Assembly: GCA_024236295.1 (NCBI GenBank)
Contig: JACKKT010000005.1
Coordinates: 1 to 64,000, forward strand
Direction of reading: 5' to 3'
Length of the DNA stretch: 64,000 nucleotides
Origin: Kordiimonadaceae bacterium
Lineage (GTDB): Bacteria > Pseudomonadota > Alphaproteobacteria > Sphingomonadales > Emcibacteraceae
Both the position numbers and the translations under genes were made by a program. The notes under the pieces are model-generated. The model was not told the DNA's origin. It saw only the letters and a list, made by a program, of their open reading frames with translations, and did no database searches. Shown one piece after another: positions 27,880-36,700 of the stretch (position 1 is its first letter; the number at the start of each line of letters is the position of its first letter).

Positions 27880-28524
27880 CTAATTTGCGGCGAAGCAGTA
27901 AAAATAACCGTTACCACCGGTGGCGATCAGGTTTGGCTGGCTGCAGCCGCGTGACGGATGGGCAAAATTCCATGAGGTCGGGTTTTCGCCGCCGCCCTGC
28001 CGGTCATGATGGCCAACATTGGCGCTGCCCTCTTCCCCGCTTGATGTCCAGTTCATACAGGTGCTTGGCCCCGCTGTGCCGTCAAGCATGGACCCGGTCA
28101 GGATATCATGCATATTGGGGTTGTCGCCGCGGCCATTGACCATCATGCCGCCTTCGGTCAGCGAATTTTCTTTTGAAAGCTTGTTGTTATCCGAATGAAG
28201 GTCATCGACATCGCGGGCCACCATAATCCCCTTGGCATTATACCAGGGCCCGGCCCCGATCCGGTCACGGGCATTAACGCCGTCCGGCCCGATGGTGGAA
28301 AGATAGGCACGCCAGTTTTTATCCCCCTGTCCGGCTGCGGTTGCCAGTGATTTACAAATAGCATCGGCCCCGGCAAGCCCGCCAAGATCAGCCCCCTTGC
28401 CACTGCCTTTGCTGGTGATGAAAAAACTTAAACTTGTGTCCTGCGCCATCGTCATGCCGCCGACAATGGACGACCCGATAATCAGCGCAAACCCAAGCAC
28501 CTTTGATCTAGTTGATTGTTTCAT
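27880..28524 (-). CDS. Secreted C-type-lectin-fold protein (DUF1554/endostatin-like)
   Basis: A 214-residue exported protein (signal peptide ending in TMA near 27). The mature part has landmarks of the DUF1554/collagenase NC10-like lectin fold: FFITSKGSGKGADLGGLAGADAIC in the first 50 residues, NWRAYLST, GPWYNAKG, CMNWTSS and a C-terminal NGYFYCFA. Four cysteines fit two disulfides. Such proteins are assigned to carbohydrate or protein binding by fold only. Composition is more GC-rich than the genes to its left. Confidence 0.8.
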   Translation of the reverse strand: MKQSTRSKVLGFALIIGSSIVGGMTMAQDTSLSFFITSKGSGKGADLGGLAGADAICKSLATAAGQGDKNWRAYLSTIGPDGVNARDRIGAGPWYNAKGIMVARDVDDLHSDNNKLSKENSLTEGGMMVNGRGDNPNMHDILTGSMLDGTAGPSTCMNWTSSGEEGSANVGHHDRQGGGENPTSWNFAHPSRGCSQPNLIATGGNGYFYCFAAN

Positions 28525-28626
28525 AATACTCTCCCGATTATAATTGTGGCGGGATCATAGCATTAATTATGCGCCAAGTCATGGAAGAAGCGAATGAGCG
28601 GTTCTTAAAGTATTAAGATATAAATT

Positions 28627-29250
28627 TCACCAGCTGCATTTTTCATCAAGCCAGTGTTTATCGGCTTCAGGGCTGGATGATAAACGTATAATCTGCAATT
28701 CTCGTGTTCCTCTTTTTGGATAAAACCAGATTTCACCGACTTCTGTGGCAATTCCCTGACTTGGGTGCGACATAATATTATGTAATTGCATACATTGAAT
28801 AATTTTAACCGTGGTTGGCAGCATGATATTTTCATAATTATCGATAAAATCACGTCTATCTTCAACAACCATAGAATTTATTATTTTACGGTTGTTCAGC
28901 TTATCTTCATATTCTCCATCAATCAGGGAACTGATTGGAAATTTTATAAGATCGGCCAGAGCTTCTCTATTTTTTGTTCTTGTGGCTTCTTTCACTTTCA
29001 CAAAAAATTTATAAATCTCTGTTGGCGTAATATGATTATTACAAGAAATCCGATCACCGTATTTATCGCGGTCATTTTCAATATCGAATAATTTTTCTGT
29101 CTCGGTTGGGTTGATTCCTGCCCATTCTCTTGGCAGGCAACCAAGATCAAGTGATTTTACGATCTTGTCATCCTGAGACTTCATCTGCTCCTGGGCATAG
29201 CCCGGAAATACAATAAACTCCCAAATCAGTAATATTGATATTAGTCTCAT
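28627..29250 (-). CDS. Signal-peptide protein, duplicated candidate immunity protein (copy A)
   Basis: A 207-residue protein with a Sec signal peptide (MRLISILLIWEFIVFPGYAQ). It is a close paralogue of 32023-32646. The C-terminal ~50 residues (GEIWFYPKRGTREL to the end) and the stretch LADLIKFPISSLIDGEYEDK are identical, while residues ~65-92 and ~153-163 differ. No database family is recognised. It follows a secreted 182-residue gene that itself follows the M15-type effector. By arrangement it is a candidate periplasmic immunity protein, here possibly an orphan copy. Function is inferred from context only. Confidence 0.65.
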   Translation of the reverse strand: MRLISILLIWEFIVFPGYAQEQMKSQDDKIVKSLDLGCLPREWAGINPTETEKLFDIENDRDKYGDRISCNNHITPTEIYKFFVKVKEATRTKNREALADLIKFPISSLIDGEYEDKLNNRKIINSMVVEDRRDFIDNYENIMLPTTVKIIQCMQLHNIMSHPSQGIATEVGEIWFYPKRGTRELQIIRLSSSPEADKHWLDEKCSW

Positions 29251-29300
29251 ATTAATAATCCCCCATTTTTATTATCTGATTACCTTAAGCCAAAATAACA

Positions 29301-29849
29301 TCAATATGTGACAAAACGGACTGATTTCAATTCATCCAGAAAGCGCCCACATTCAGCAAACGGTTTACCACATTTTTCCTGGATACCCGTGCCGTCAAAG
29401 TCAAACTGTCCCTGATCTTCCGGAAGATAAAAACTATATAGAGAAGTCGCATCGGTAAAAAAGCGCGCGGATAATTGACCATCGGGATAAAGGGCTTTAA
29501 TTTCCTTTAAAGTCATGCCAACCCGCGCGCCACGAGAGGTTGTGTATTTTTTAAAGTCACTTTCAAGTCTGAAAATTTTTGTCCAGTGGTCATCGACATA
29601 GGTTTTTACAAAACCACAGCTTAAGACTTTGACATTAAATATAAAATAGGAACGACCCTCGCCACTCTCTTTAACAACCTCAACTTTTTCACCATCATTG
29701 AGTAAATCGCCAATAACATCGCCAACTTTTATATCACAAATATTTCCTTTGGAAAATTGAGCGAGATTAGTGTTTATGTTTTGCGCATAGGCAATATGCC
29801 AGTAAAATAATGATAAACATAATAGCAAAATTCGTATCAGGTTGTTCAT
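29301..29849 (-). CDS. Secreted candidate immunity protein of the M15-type effector
   Basis: A 182-residue protein. The ATG at 29849 is preferred over an upstream in-frame start because it begins a proper signal peptide (core IRILLLCLSLFYWHIAYA) and follows AAGGATC. It starts 13 nt after the stop of the M15-type effector gene. The mature part has a G-M-T-L-K-E-I-K-x-L-Y-P segment and four cysteines. No family is recognised. A periplasmic protein directly downstream of a peptidoglycan peptidase gene is best read as its inhibitor or immunity protein, by inference. Confidence 0.6.
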   Translation of the reverse strand: MNNLIRILLLCLSLFYWHIAYAQNINTNLAQFSKGNICDIKVGDVIGDLLNDGEKVEVVKESGEGRSYFIFNVKVLSCGFVKTYVDDHWTKIFRLESDFKKYTTSRGARVGMTLKEIKALYPDGQLSARFFTDATSLYSFYLPEDQGQFDFDGTGIQEKCGKPFAECGRFLDELKSVRFVTY

Positions 29850-29862
29850 AAAAAATAGATCC

Positions 29863-30675
29863 TTATCGCTTAGGAGGAGTTGGTTTTGTTCTAATTTCTG
29901 GGAAAGGTACTCTTCTCCAATTATTGTAATATCCAGTTGTGCCAGGTGGCCTAGGCAAAGTATCAACATGAACAGCACCACTTGGATATGAGTTTACTCT
30001 GTTAAAAAAGCCTGTATTAAAAGCTATAGCAGAAACTTCCTCCGGGGCCCTACCCATGATTTGTATATCTGCGGCATTTGAAGACAAATGGGGGCTATTT
30101 ATTGCTCCTATTCCCCTTTTTACAAGTATATCATTTTGAGCTGGAGTTCTGGTTCCACTAAAGACCAATATTTCATTCCCAATTTCACGTTCACTTAAAT
30201 CAAAAAGTTTTTTCTTTATCAAACTGCCTATTATTGCTGGTGCCCCAGATGCAGTTTCGTATTGAGGCATTAATCTTATACGGCCAATTTTTGTCTGAAT
30301 TATGCCATTATCTCCAAATTGTCGTTCTCTGGTAAGTGTTATAGATCCGTCATTATTGGTCACTCTAGATTCTTTCGCATTTCCATTATCTGCTATACTA
30401 TCATTAGTAGCATTGATGTCAACTTCATTCAACCCTGTATTTTGAGTATTTAAGGATTGTCTATAACCGGGTAACTGCCGCATATATCCGGCCAGTTCGG
30501 TTGAATGCTGGTGATCCGGTGGTAGTCTTAGTCCCAGTTCTGCATAAGTTTTTTCCTTATTCTTTTGCCGGTCATATTCAACCTTATAAATATCGCGGTT
30601 GATATCCTGACCCCAAGGGTAGTCTGACATGTCCCAGATTTCGGGTGATGAATTATTTTCAGTATAGTTTGTCAT
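29863..30675 (-). CDS. Effector-like protein: shared N-terminal domain plus M15-type peptidase
   Basis: A 270-residue protein of two parts. Residues 1-93 are nearly identical to the N-terminus of the lysozyme protein at 32648-33484 (WGQDINRDIYKVEYDRQKNK, LPPDHQHSTELAGYMRQLPGY) and carry no signal peptide. Residues ~125-250 match peptidase M15/DD-peptidase architecture: Arg176 in FSGTRTPAQN, zinc ligands His196 and Asp203 in SPHLSSNAADIQI, and His236 with Asp238 in GAVHVDT. It should cut peptidoglycan cross-links. The usual Gly of SxHxxGxAxD is Ser here. Delivery is unknown; candidates are a type VI-like system or a phage-derived lysis route. Confidence 0.82.
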   Translation of the reverse strand: MTNYTENNSSPEIWDMSDYPWGQDINRDIYKVEYDRQKNKEKTYAELGLRLPPDHQHSTELAGYMRQLPGYRQSLNTQNTGLNEVDINATNDSIADNGNAKESRVTNNDGSITLTRERQFGDNGIIQTKIGRIRLMPQYETASGAPAIIGSLIKKKLFDLSEREIGNEILVFSGTRTPAQNDILVKRGIGAINSPHLSSNAADIQIMGRAPEEVSAIAFNTGFFNRVNSYPSGAVHVDTLPRPPGTTGYYNNWRRVPFPEIRTKPTPPKR

Positions 30676-30703
30676 GGGTAGTTCCTTTTTAGTTTTGTGG
30701 ACA

Positions 30704-30741
30704 TAAAAAAATCCCCAAGCCGCAAAGACGCCGCCGGGGAT
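30704..30741 (-). terminator. Terminator-like hairpin in effector leader, copy 1
   Basis: On the minus strand ATCCCC and GGGGAT (arms 30741-30736 and 30716-30711) form a stem with a 19-nt loop followed by seven Ts. It lies after the promoter and 29 nt before the effector ATG, so it would stop transcription before the gene unless bypassed. Conserved in copy 2. Confidence 0.55.
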
Positions 30742-30825
30742 AATGCATGTATGGATGATGGTTAAGTGGGATTATGGGGTTAAAAATATGCGGGCGCGAC
30801 CAGGCCGCAAAACGCACACTATGGA

Positions 30826-30857
30826 AATAGGGTCAGTGCGGGACCCGAAAATGTCAA
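30826..30857 (-). promoter_or_regulatory. Shared promoter with CGGGWCCCG palindrome, copy 1
   Basis: Reading the minus strand, a consensus TTGACA (30857-30852) is followed 4 nt later by the palindrome CGGGTCCCG (30847-30839) and then TGACCCTATTTC. The -10 element is not clear. The same arrangement occurs at 33666-33671 and 40970-40975. Confidence 0.6.
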
Positions 30858-30894
30858 GATAAATAATGGAAATAATTGCCCTTGTAGTTTCCAG

Positions 30895-31287
30895 TTAGAA
30901 TTCTGGCAAATATTCACCCATGATGGCAATATAGGTCGTGGTCAACGTTAAAATTATCAACACGCCAATTAATGCTTTTCTGGTCATTAATTTAGACGGA
31001 ACCTGTTGATCCGCATCACCATATTTTAGTTTCAAAATCAGATTGCCAATTATGTAGCCAGCAAGGCCGGACCCGACACTGAAAAAAATTGCCGCTGGTA
31101 GCGAAGCCCAAAAAATAGACAAAGAAAATAGAAGCGGTATTATATTTGCAATGCTCCAGGCAAGCGGAATGGTCAGGCTACAAATAAGCATAGAAACCGT
31201 ATCACGGATATGGGAAAGCCGAAGAAACAGCCCCATGACAGCCGCCAAAAACAGAATTCCAAAATTAAATATTAAATCCATTGCCAT
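30895..31287 (-). CDS. Small membrane protein, paralogue of upstream gene
   Basis: A ~130-residue protein with four hydrophobic segments. The ATG at 31287 (or 31281) is chosen over a far upstream start because it follows AAAGAG, starts 8 nt after the previous stop, and aligns with the N-terminus of the 237-residue neighbour. Both share the opening M-D-x-I, a LAA-MGL-L-L-IRD stretch, a GLxGYxxGxLIxK segment and an L-T-K-KALxGVL segment. Function unknown. Its place between two effector cassettes suggests a linked role. Confidence 0.65.
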   Translation of the reverse strand: MAMDLIFNFGILFLAAVMGLFLRLSHIRDTVSMLICSLTIPLAWSIANIIPLLFSLSIFWASLPAAIFFSVGSGLAGYIIGNLILKLKYGDADQQVPSKLMTRKALIGVLIILTLTTTYIAIMGEYLPEF

Positions 31288-31294
31288 TTTCTCT

Positions 31295-32008
31295 TTAATC
31301 GAAATTCCATTGGATAAAAACTGCTCCTGTCTTTCTCGCAATGAGAATAAGCCCCCAATTTTTTTCCATTGTAATATTTGTGCATATTTGTTCGTCATCG
31401 GGCAAAATCCCGAATATTTTTAAAGGCAGCCCAAGGCGGTCAAGTTCTTTAATTTCTTTAAGTGAATGTGCTGGAACGACACTGCAACCATTGAAATTCT
31501 GATAATCTTCAAATGAAAACTGATAGGCCAGTGAATAATAACCGCTTCGCCCCTCATCCTTTCTTTCCTTGAAAATCACTTTGGCGGACAGGGGAATTCT
31601 TCCATCAAAATAGTCTCTTGTTACAAAATGCCACTGGAAATAATCATAAAAACCGCTGCATGCAAAATAAAGAAATGTAATAGCCAATACCCCAGTCAAT
31701 GCTTTTTTGGTTTGGGGATTTGAAGAGTTAATCTTTTTTGTCCAAATTTTCTTTTTATATTTTATGATTAAATGACCGACAGCATATCCAAGAAGTCCGC
31801 TAACAATGTTTGAAAACCAGAATATGGGAACGACAAGTATCCAAAAATATACATAATCCCCTTTGATGATGAGCGGTTCAAAAATAAAACAAAGTGGTAG
31901 GGCAAATGAACAGGCAAGTAGGGTAATAAAATCACGAATATTATATAGGCTCAGAATTAATCCCATAATAGCTGCCAAAATCAGAGGTGTACTAATAATC
32001 CAATCCAT
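31295..32008 (-). CDS. Membrane protein with C-terminal soluble domain, cassette-linked
   Basis: A 237-residue protein. The N-terminal ~130 residues contain four hydrophobic helices homologous to the next gene (30895-31287); the remaining ~100 residues are a soluble domain (YDYFQWHFVTRDYFDGRIPLS onward in the span 128-237) absent there. It starts 14 nt downstream of a candidate immunity gene and ends 7 nt before its short paralogue, forming a compact block. No family is recognised. It could be a membrane-bound immunity or accessory protein. Confidence 0.65.
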   Translation of the reverse strand: MDWIISTPLILAAIMGLILSLYNIRDFITLLACSFALPLCFIFEPLIIKGDYVYFWILVVPIFWFSNIVSGLLGYAVGHLIIKYKKKIWTKKINSSNPQTKKALTGVLAITFLYFACSGFYDYFQWHFVTRDYFDGRIPLSAKVIFKERKDEGRSGYYSLAYQFSFEDYQNFNGCSVVPAHSLKEIKELDRLGLPLKIFGILPDDEQICTNITMEKNWGLILIARKTGAVFIQWNFD

Positions 32009-32022
32009 TTAAGAAACTTTCA

Positions 32023-32646
32023 TCACCAGCTGCATTTTTCATCAAGCCAGTGTTTATCGGCTTCAGGGCTGGATGATAAACGTATAATCTGTAATTCTCG
32101 TGTTCCTCTTTTTGGATAAAACCAGATTTCACCGGCTTCTGTGGCAATACCCTGGCTAAAATGAACAAAAATATTTTTTAAAGACATACATTGTATAATT
32201 TTAATTGTGGTTGGCAGCATGATATTTTCATAGTTATCGATAAAATCACGTCTGTCTTTTATAACCATAGAATTTATTATTTTACGGTTGTTCAGCTTAT
32301 CTTCATATTCTCCATCAATCAGGGAACTGATAGGAAATTTTATAAGATCGGCCAGAGCTTCTCTATCTTCGGTTTTCGTTGCGTCTTTCATTTTTTTAAA
32401 AAACTTATTGAGCTCCGTTGGTGTTGAATGACCCTTACAGGATATTCTTACTCCATATTTATCGTGGTCATTTTCAACATCGAATAATTTTTCTGTCTCG
32501 GTTGGGTTGATTTCTGCCCATTCTCTTGGCAGGCAGCCAAGATCAAGTGATTTTACGATATTGTCATTCTGAGGCTTCATCTGTTCCTGGGCTAAGCCCG
32601 GAAATACAATAAACCCCCAAATCAGTAATAGTGATATTAGTCTCAT
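32023..32646 (-). CDS. Signal-peptide candidate immunity protein (copy B) next to lysozyme effector
   Basis: A 207-residue protein with a Sec signal peptide (MRLISLLLIWGFIVFPGLAQ). The ATG at 32646 begins one base after the stop of the lysozyme effector gene, so the two are tightly coupled; longer in-frame starts would overlap the effector and spoil the signal peptide. It is a paralogue of 28627-29250, with an identical C-terminal third and clustered differences in the middle. Periplasmic location, tight linkage and local divergence fit a lysozyme-effector immunity protein. No known inhibitor family is recognised. Confidence 0.65.
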   Translation of the reverse strand: MRLISLLLIWGFIVFPGLAQEQMKPQNDNIVKSLDLGCLPREWAEINPTETEKLFDVENDHDKYGVRISCKGHSTPTELNKFFKKMKDATKTEDREALADLIKFPISSLIDGEYEDKLNNRKIINSMVIKDRRDFIDNYENIMLPTTIKIIQCMSLKNIFVHFSQGIATEAGEIWFYPKRGTRELQIIRLSSSPEADKHWLDEKCSW

Positions 32647-32647
32647 A

Positions 32648-33484
32648 TTAATAATCCTTGTATTTTCCATGATAATGATCTGTCCGATCAAGGCTTCTGT
32701 TATAAAGTGCTTCTTGCCTCTTACCATTACTGTCCAGTGAATACATAAGGTTCCGCCCAATGGCATCATAATCGCGGGCCTTTATGGCAGCATTAAGGTC
32801 TGGGCATTTATTTGTTCCAAGACCAAGATTACCCGGTCCAACATTAAACATTGCGTCAACGATCGCTTCAAATTCATAGCGATACATGGGTAATCCACCA
32901 AGCAGTTTTAAGGCATATTGCCTCGCTTTTTCCTTATCTTTAGCATAAAGTATTTCTGCCCGTTCGCGGGTAATTTTGTCCCCTTCTTTAAATTCGTTGC
33001 CAATTACTTTATGGCCAATACCAATTGTTGGGTTACCTGCAGTATCATTATAAACAGTATCAACAAAGTTTTCTTGTTTTCTTATAAAACGGTCAAGATG
33101 ATCACTTAATTCAAACCGGGAGGGGTCAATCCGGGGTCGGCCTTGCATTAACTTATTCTCCGCTCTTTTAAGCAAGTTATTATCAATTGATGAATTCATT
33201 AAACTACTATCATTAGTAGCATTATTAGCTACTTCATTCAACCCTGTATTTGGGGTATTTAAGGATTGTTTATAACCGGGTAATTGCCGCATATATCCGG
33301 CCAGTTCGGTTGAATGCTGGTGATCCGGTGGCAGTCTTAGACCCAGTTCGGCAAAAGTTCTTTCTTTATTCTTTTGCCGGTCATATTCAACCTTATAAAT
33401 ATCGCGGTTGATATCCTGACCCCAGGGGTAGTCTGGCAAATCCCAAACCTCAGGCGTTGTATTATTTTCAGTATAGTTTGTCAT
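32648..33484 (-). CDS. Effector-like protein: shared N-terminal domain plus GH24 lysozyme
   Basis: A 278-residue protein. Residues 1-93 are the same N-terminal domain as in the 29863-30675 protein. The C-terminal domain is a T4-type (GH24) lysozyme: Glu138, Asp147 and Thr153 in KQENFVDTVYNDTAGNPTIG match the Glu11-Asp20-Thr26 triad of T4 lysozyme with identical spacing, and GIGHKV and ALYNRS are further family landmarks. It should hydrolyse the MurNAc-GlcNAc bond. There is no signal peptide. The arrangement with a periplasmic partner gene suggests an antibacterial effector; a phage endolysin origin is the alternative. Confidence 0.87.
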   Translation of the reverse strand: MTNYTENNTTPEVWDLPDYPWGQDINRDIYKVEYDRQKNKERTFAELGLRLPPDHQHSTELAGYMRQLPGYKQSLNTPNTGLNEVANNATNDSSLMNSSIDNNLLKRAENKLMQGRPRIDPSRFELSDHLDRFIRKQENFVDTVYNDTAGNPTIGIGHKVIGNEFKEGDKITRERAEILYAKDKEKARQYALKLLGGLPMYRYEFEAIVDAMFNVGPGNLGLGTNKCPDLNAAIKARDYDAIGRNLMYSLDSNGKRQEALYNRSLDRTDHYHGKYKDY

Positions 33485-33516
33485 GGGTAGTTCCTTTTCA
33501 GTTCAATTTTGTGAAT

Positions 33517-33555
33517 ATAAAAAAATCCCCAAGCCGCAAAGACACCGCCGGGGAT
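33517..33555 (-). terminator. Terminator-like hairpin in effector leader, copy 2
   Basis: Minus-strand arms ATCCCC (33555-33550) and GGGGAT (33530-33525) followed by seven Ts, 33 nt before the lysozyme effector ATG. The stem is kept while the loop varies from copy 1. Confidence 0.55.
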
Positions 33556-33639
33556 AGTGCAAGTATGGATGATGGTTAAGTGGGATTATGTGTAAAAAAA
33601 TATGCGGCAATGATCAGGCCGCAAAACGCACACTATGGA

Positions 33640-33671
33640 AATAGGGTCATTGCGGGACCCGAAAAAGTCAA
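33640..33671 (-). promoter_or_regulatory. Shared promoter with CGGGWCCCG palindrome, copy 2
   Basis: Minus strand: TTGACT (33671-33666), CGGGTCCCG (33661-33653), then CAATGACCCTATTTC. Matches copy 1 almost base for base and the third copy at 40950-40975 more loosely. Confidence 0.6.
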
Positions 33672-33680
33672 GCTTTAAAT

Positions 33681-33711
33681 AAAAAGCACCGCCCTTCGTA
33701 AAAGGCGGTGC
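33681..33711 (-). terminator. Intrinsic terminator of the beta-propeller gene
   Basis: GCACCGCC (33686-33693) pairs with GGCGGTGC (33704-33711); on the minus strand the stem runs into TTTTTATTT. It lies 22 nt after the stop of the gene at 33733 and insulates the effector promoter just beyond. Confidence 0.88.
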
Positions 33712-33732
33712 AGATAGAGTTAAAATGACAGG

Positions 33733-36700
33733 TTATTTATCGCGGTAGGCCGCTTCAACCCTGTCAAATTCGGCGCTGAGCTCGGCCAGGCGTTCAATGC
33801 TGTCCCTGCCCGGCACCTGATCGGCATTGTTATTGATATCATAAAGATAGCTGATCATGTCGCTTAGCCCCGCTTTCGGGTAAATGACATTCGGGGTGGC
33901 AAGAACACGTATTGCCGCATGAACCCGGTCAAAATTGGCGTTGGCCTCTGCCCCGCGCTGATCCGCGCTTTGCCCGCGATATTGCCGGTGCAGGGCGCCA
34001 TGTTCCGCTTTTGCCTCTTCCTCAAGCTTGCGGGACCGGCTCAGCAGGTCGGAAATATGCCGCTGAAGTTCGGTCTGCGCCGTAATGTCGGTGACATTAA
34101 CGCCAAGATCGGTCACCCGCGGGTCCACCATCAGATCAAAACTGACGGTTGAAGACTGATCCCCGTCAAGGGTGATACGGGCCTGGAACGTGCCTGGCGT
34201 CACCACGGGGCCGTCCGTAAAGCGGCGGTTCATTTGCTTCCGCCACGGGCCAAGATAGGTCATATCCCAGCGGAAGCGGTTAAGCCCACCGTCCATTTCC
34301 AGCTTATTAGTGTGGATATAAAGCGGGGCATCGGCCCCCTTGTCTTCCTGTTCCTTGCCATCGTTGAAATAGGTGGTGACCGGGTCGCCCTGGGCATCAA
34401 GGATTTCAAGATTAATGGTTTTATGATCGCCCGCCGGAACATAATAATCAATGGCGACGGTCGGTTTCGGCAGATCGGGAACCCCGTCCGCATCACCGTC
34501 GGCGACATTGCCAGTCGGCATGCCAAACGGATAGCGGTAGCGGTATCTGTCATTGGGATTAAAGACCTGAAGCATAGTACCGGAAGCTTTCGCCGCATCA
34601 AAAACCGACTGGACATCATCAAGCACCCAGAATCCCCGCCCCATGGTGGAAACCGCAAGGTCGCCACGGATAAATTTAATATCCGATACCGGGGTTACGG
34701 GCAGGTTCTGCTGGAACGGTTCCCAGCTGGCCCCGTCATTGGCCGACATAAACATGCCATATTCGGTACCGGCAATCAGCAGCCCTTCATGGTCTGGGCT
34801 TTCACGCACCACCCGCACCGGGAAATTGGCGGGAATGCCGGTTGTGATCAGCTTCCAGCTGTCGCCGTAATTTTCGGTTTTATAAATATAGGGTTTCCAG
34901 TCGCCAAGCTGATACCGCAGCACGGTGATATAGGCCTTACCCGGCTGATGCGGGCTTGGCGCAACACTGTCGACCCGGCCGCCGGGCGGCATTCTCGGGG
35001 TTACATTTTTCCATGTTGCCCCGTCATCGCGGGTTATATGAACCGGGCCGTCATTGGCCCCGACCCAGATTACCCCCTGTTCAAGCGTGCTTTCCTGAAT
35101 GGAATAAATCACGCTGTAATATTCTTCGCCCGTGATATCGCGGGTGATGGGGGAACCGGAAATAACCTGTTTATCCGGCTCGTTCGCGGTCAGGTCCGGG
35201 GAAATCTGTTCCCATGTGATGCCGCCGTCGCGGGTGCGGTGTAGGTACTGTGAGCCGTGATAAACCACATTCGGGTCAAACGGCGACACATGAACCGGGG
35301 CCACCCGCTGGAAACGGTATTTCAAATCGGCCGGATTATGGCCGTAAATATTGGTCGCCCCCACATAATAGGCGCGCTCGGTGCCGGTGCGCTTGTCAAA
35401 AACACCAAAGCGGCCCTTACAATCGGTATAGATGATATTCGCATCACCCGGCTTTGGGACCGCCGGACCGGTTTCACAGCCCCCTGTGATCTGGATATAG
35501 GAATTGGTGTGCTGTGCCCCCCACGGCGCGTTACTTGGCACCGAAATGGTGCTGTTATTGTCCTGCATTCCTGCGTATAGCCAGTAAGGATGCTGATCAT
35601 CAACCTCGACCTGATAAACCTCGGTCGTGGGCTGGTTAAACTGGCTTGACCATGTTTTGCCGCCGTTAAAGGTAACATTGGCACCACCGTCATTGGACTG
35701 GATAAACAGATCCGGATTGTTGGGGTTGATCCACATATCATGGTTATCGCCATGCGGTACGGTCATGGTCACCCATGTTTTGCCGCCATCCACCGATTTT
35801 CTAAGCGGATTGGCGTTAGAATAAATGATTTTCTCGTCTGTAGGGTCAATATCCAGATTGGTATAATAAAATGGCCGGTTCTGAATACCGGTATCATTGG
35901 AAATATGTTTCCATGTTTCGCCCTGATCCACTGACCAGTATAACCCACCGTCCGGGTTTGGCGCCTCGACCAGTGCCGCAACAACGCTTGAATTGGCCGG
36001 GGTGACCGCTAGGTCAATTTTCCCGACCAGTCCGGTGGGAAGACCATTATTGATTTTTTCCCATGTCTCGCCGCCATCGATTGATTTATAGATGCCACCC
36101 TCACCCTTGCTCATTTCGCCGCCGGACACGATGGTCCAGGGCTTCCGATCCGCTTTCCAGGCGGACGCATATAAAATATTCGGATTACTCGGGTTCATTT
36201 CAACATCGGTGATGCCGACAGTGTCGGAAATAAAGAGCACTTTTTTCCATGACCGCCCGCCATCGGTGGTTTTAAATAACCCGCGGTCAGGATTGGGGGC
36301 AAAGGCATTCCCGATCGCCGCCACATAGACCGTATCGTTATTTCGCGGGTCAATTTCCACGGCGCCGATATGGCCGGTACTCTCAAGTCCCATATGTTTC
36401 CATGTTGTGCCGCCGTCGATTGACTTATAAACGCCCTTCCCGGCAATGACGTTTGAGCGAAGCCCGTCTGATCCCGTGCCCACATAAACCACATTGGCGT
36501 CATTCTGCGCGACCGCGATATCACCGATGGAAGGCGATGCAAAATAACCGTCCGACACATTATGCCATGTGGTGCCGTAATCTTCGGTTTTCCATAACCC
36601 GCCGCCGGACGCACCAAGGTAAAATGTTCCCGTTTCCGCCACCGTTCCAGCAACCGCGGTCACCCGCCCGCCACGGGTCGGCCCGACATTACGGAATTCA

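Larger units (their letters stand above)
30397..30857 (-). repeat. Duplicated promoter-leader-N-terminal module, copy 1
   Basis: About 460 bp, covering the promoter, leader and first ~93 codons of the M15-type effector, is repeated at 33206-33671 with high identity. Similarity stops abruptly at the junction to the C-terminal catalytic domain, so the module behaves as an exchangeable head. Confidence 0.85.
33206..33671 (-). repeat. Duplicated promoter-leader-N-terminal module, copy 2
   Basis: The second copy of the ~460-bp module described at 30397-30857. It includes the promoter palindrome, the leader hairpin and the first ~93 codons of the lysozyme effector. The two copies differ by scattered substitutions and a few small indels. 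Confidence 0.85.

Noticed and set aside
34234..35244. 336-codon open frame on the plus strand
   Set aside because: It is antisense to the well supported beta-propeller gene; its length comes from the GC-rich codon usage of the true gene. No ribosome binding site or domain is visible.
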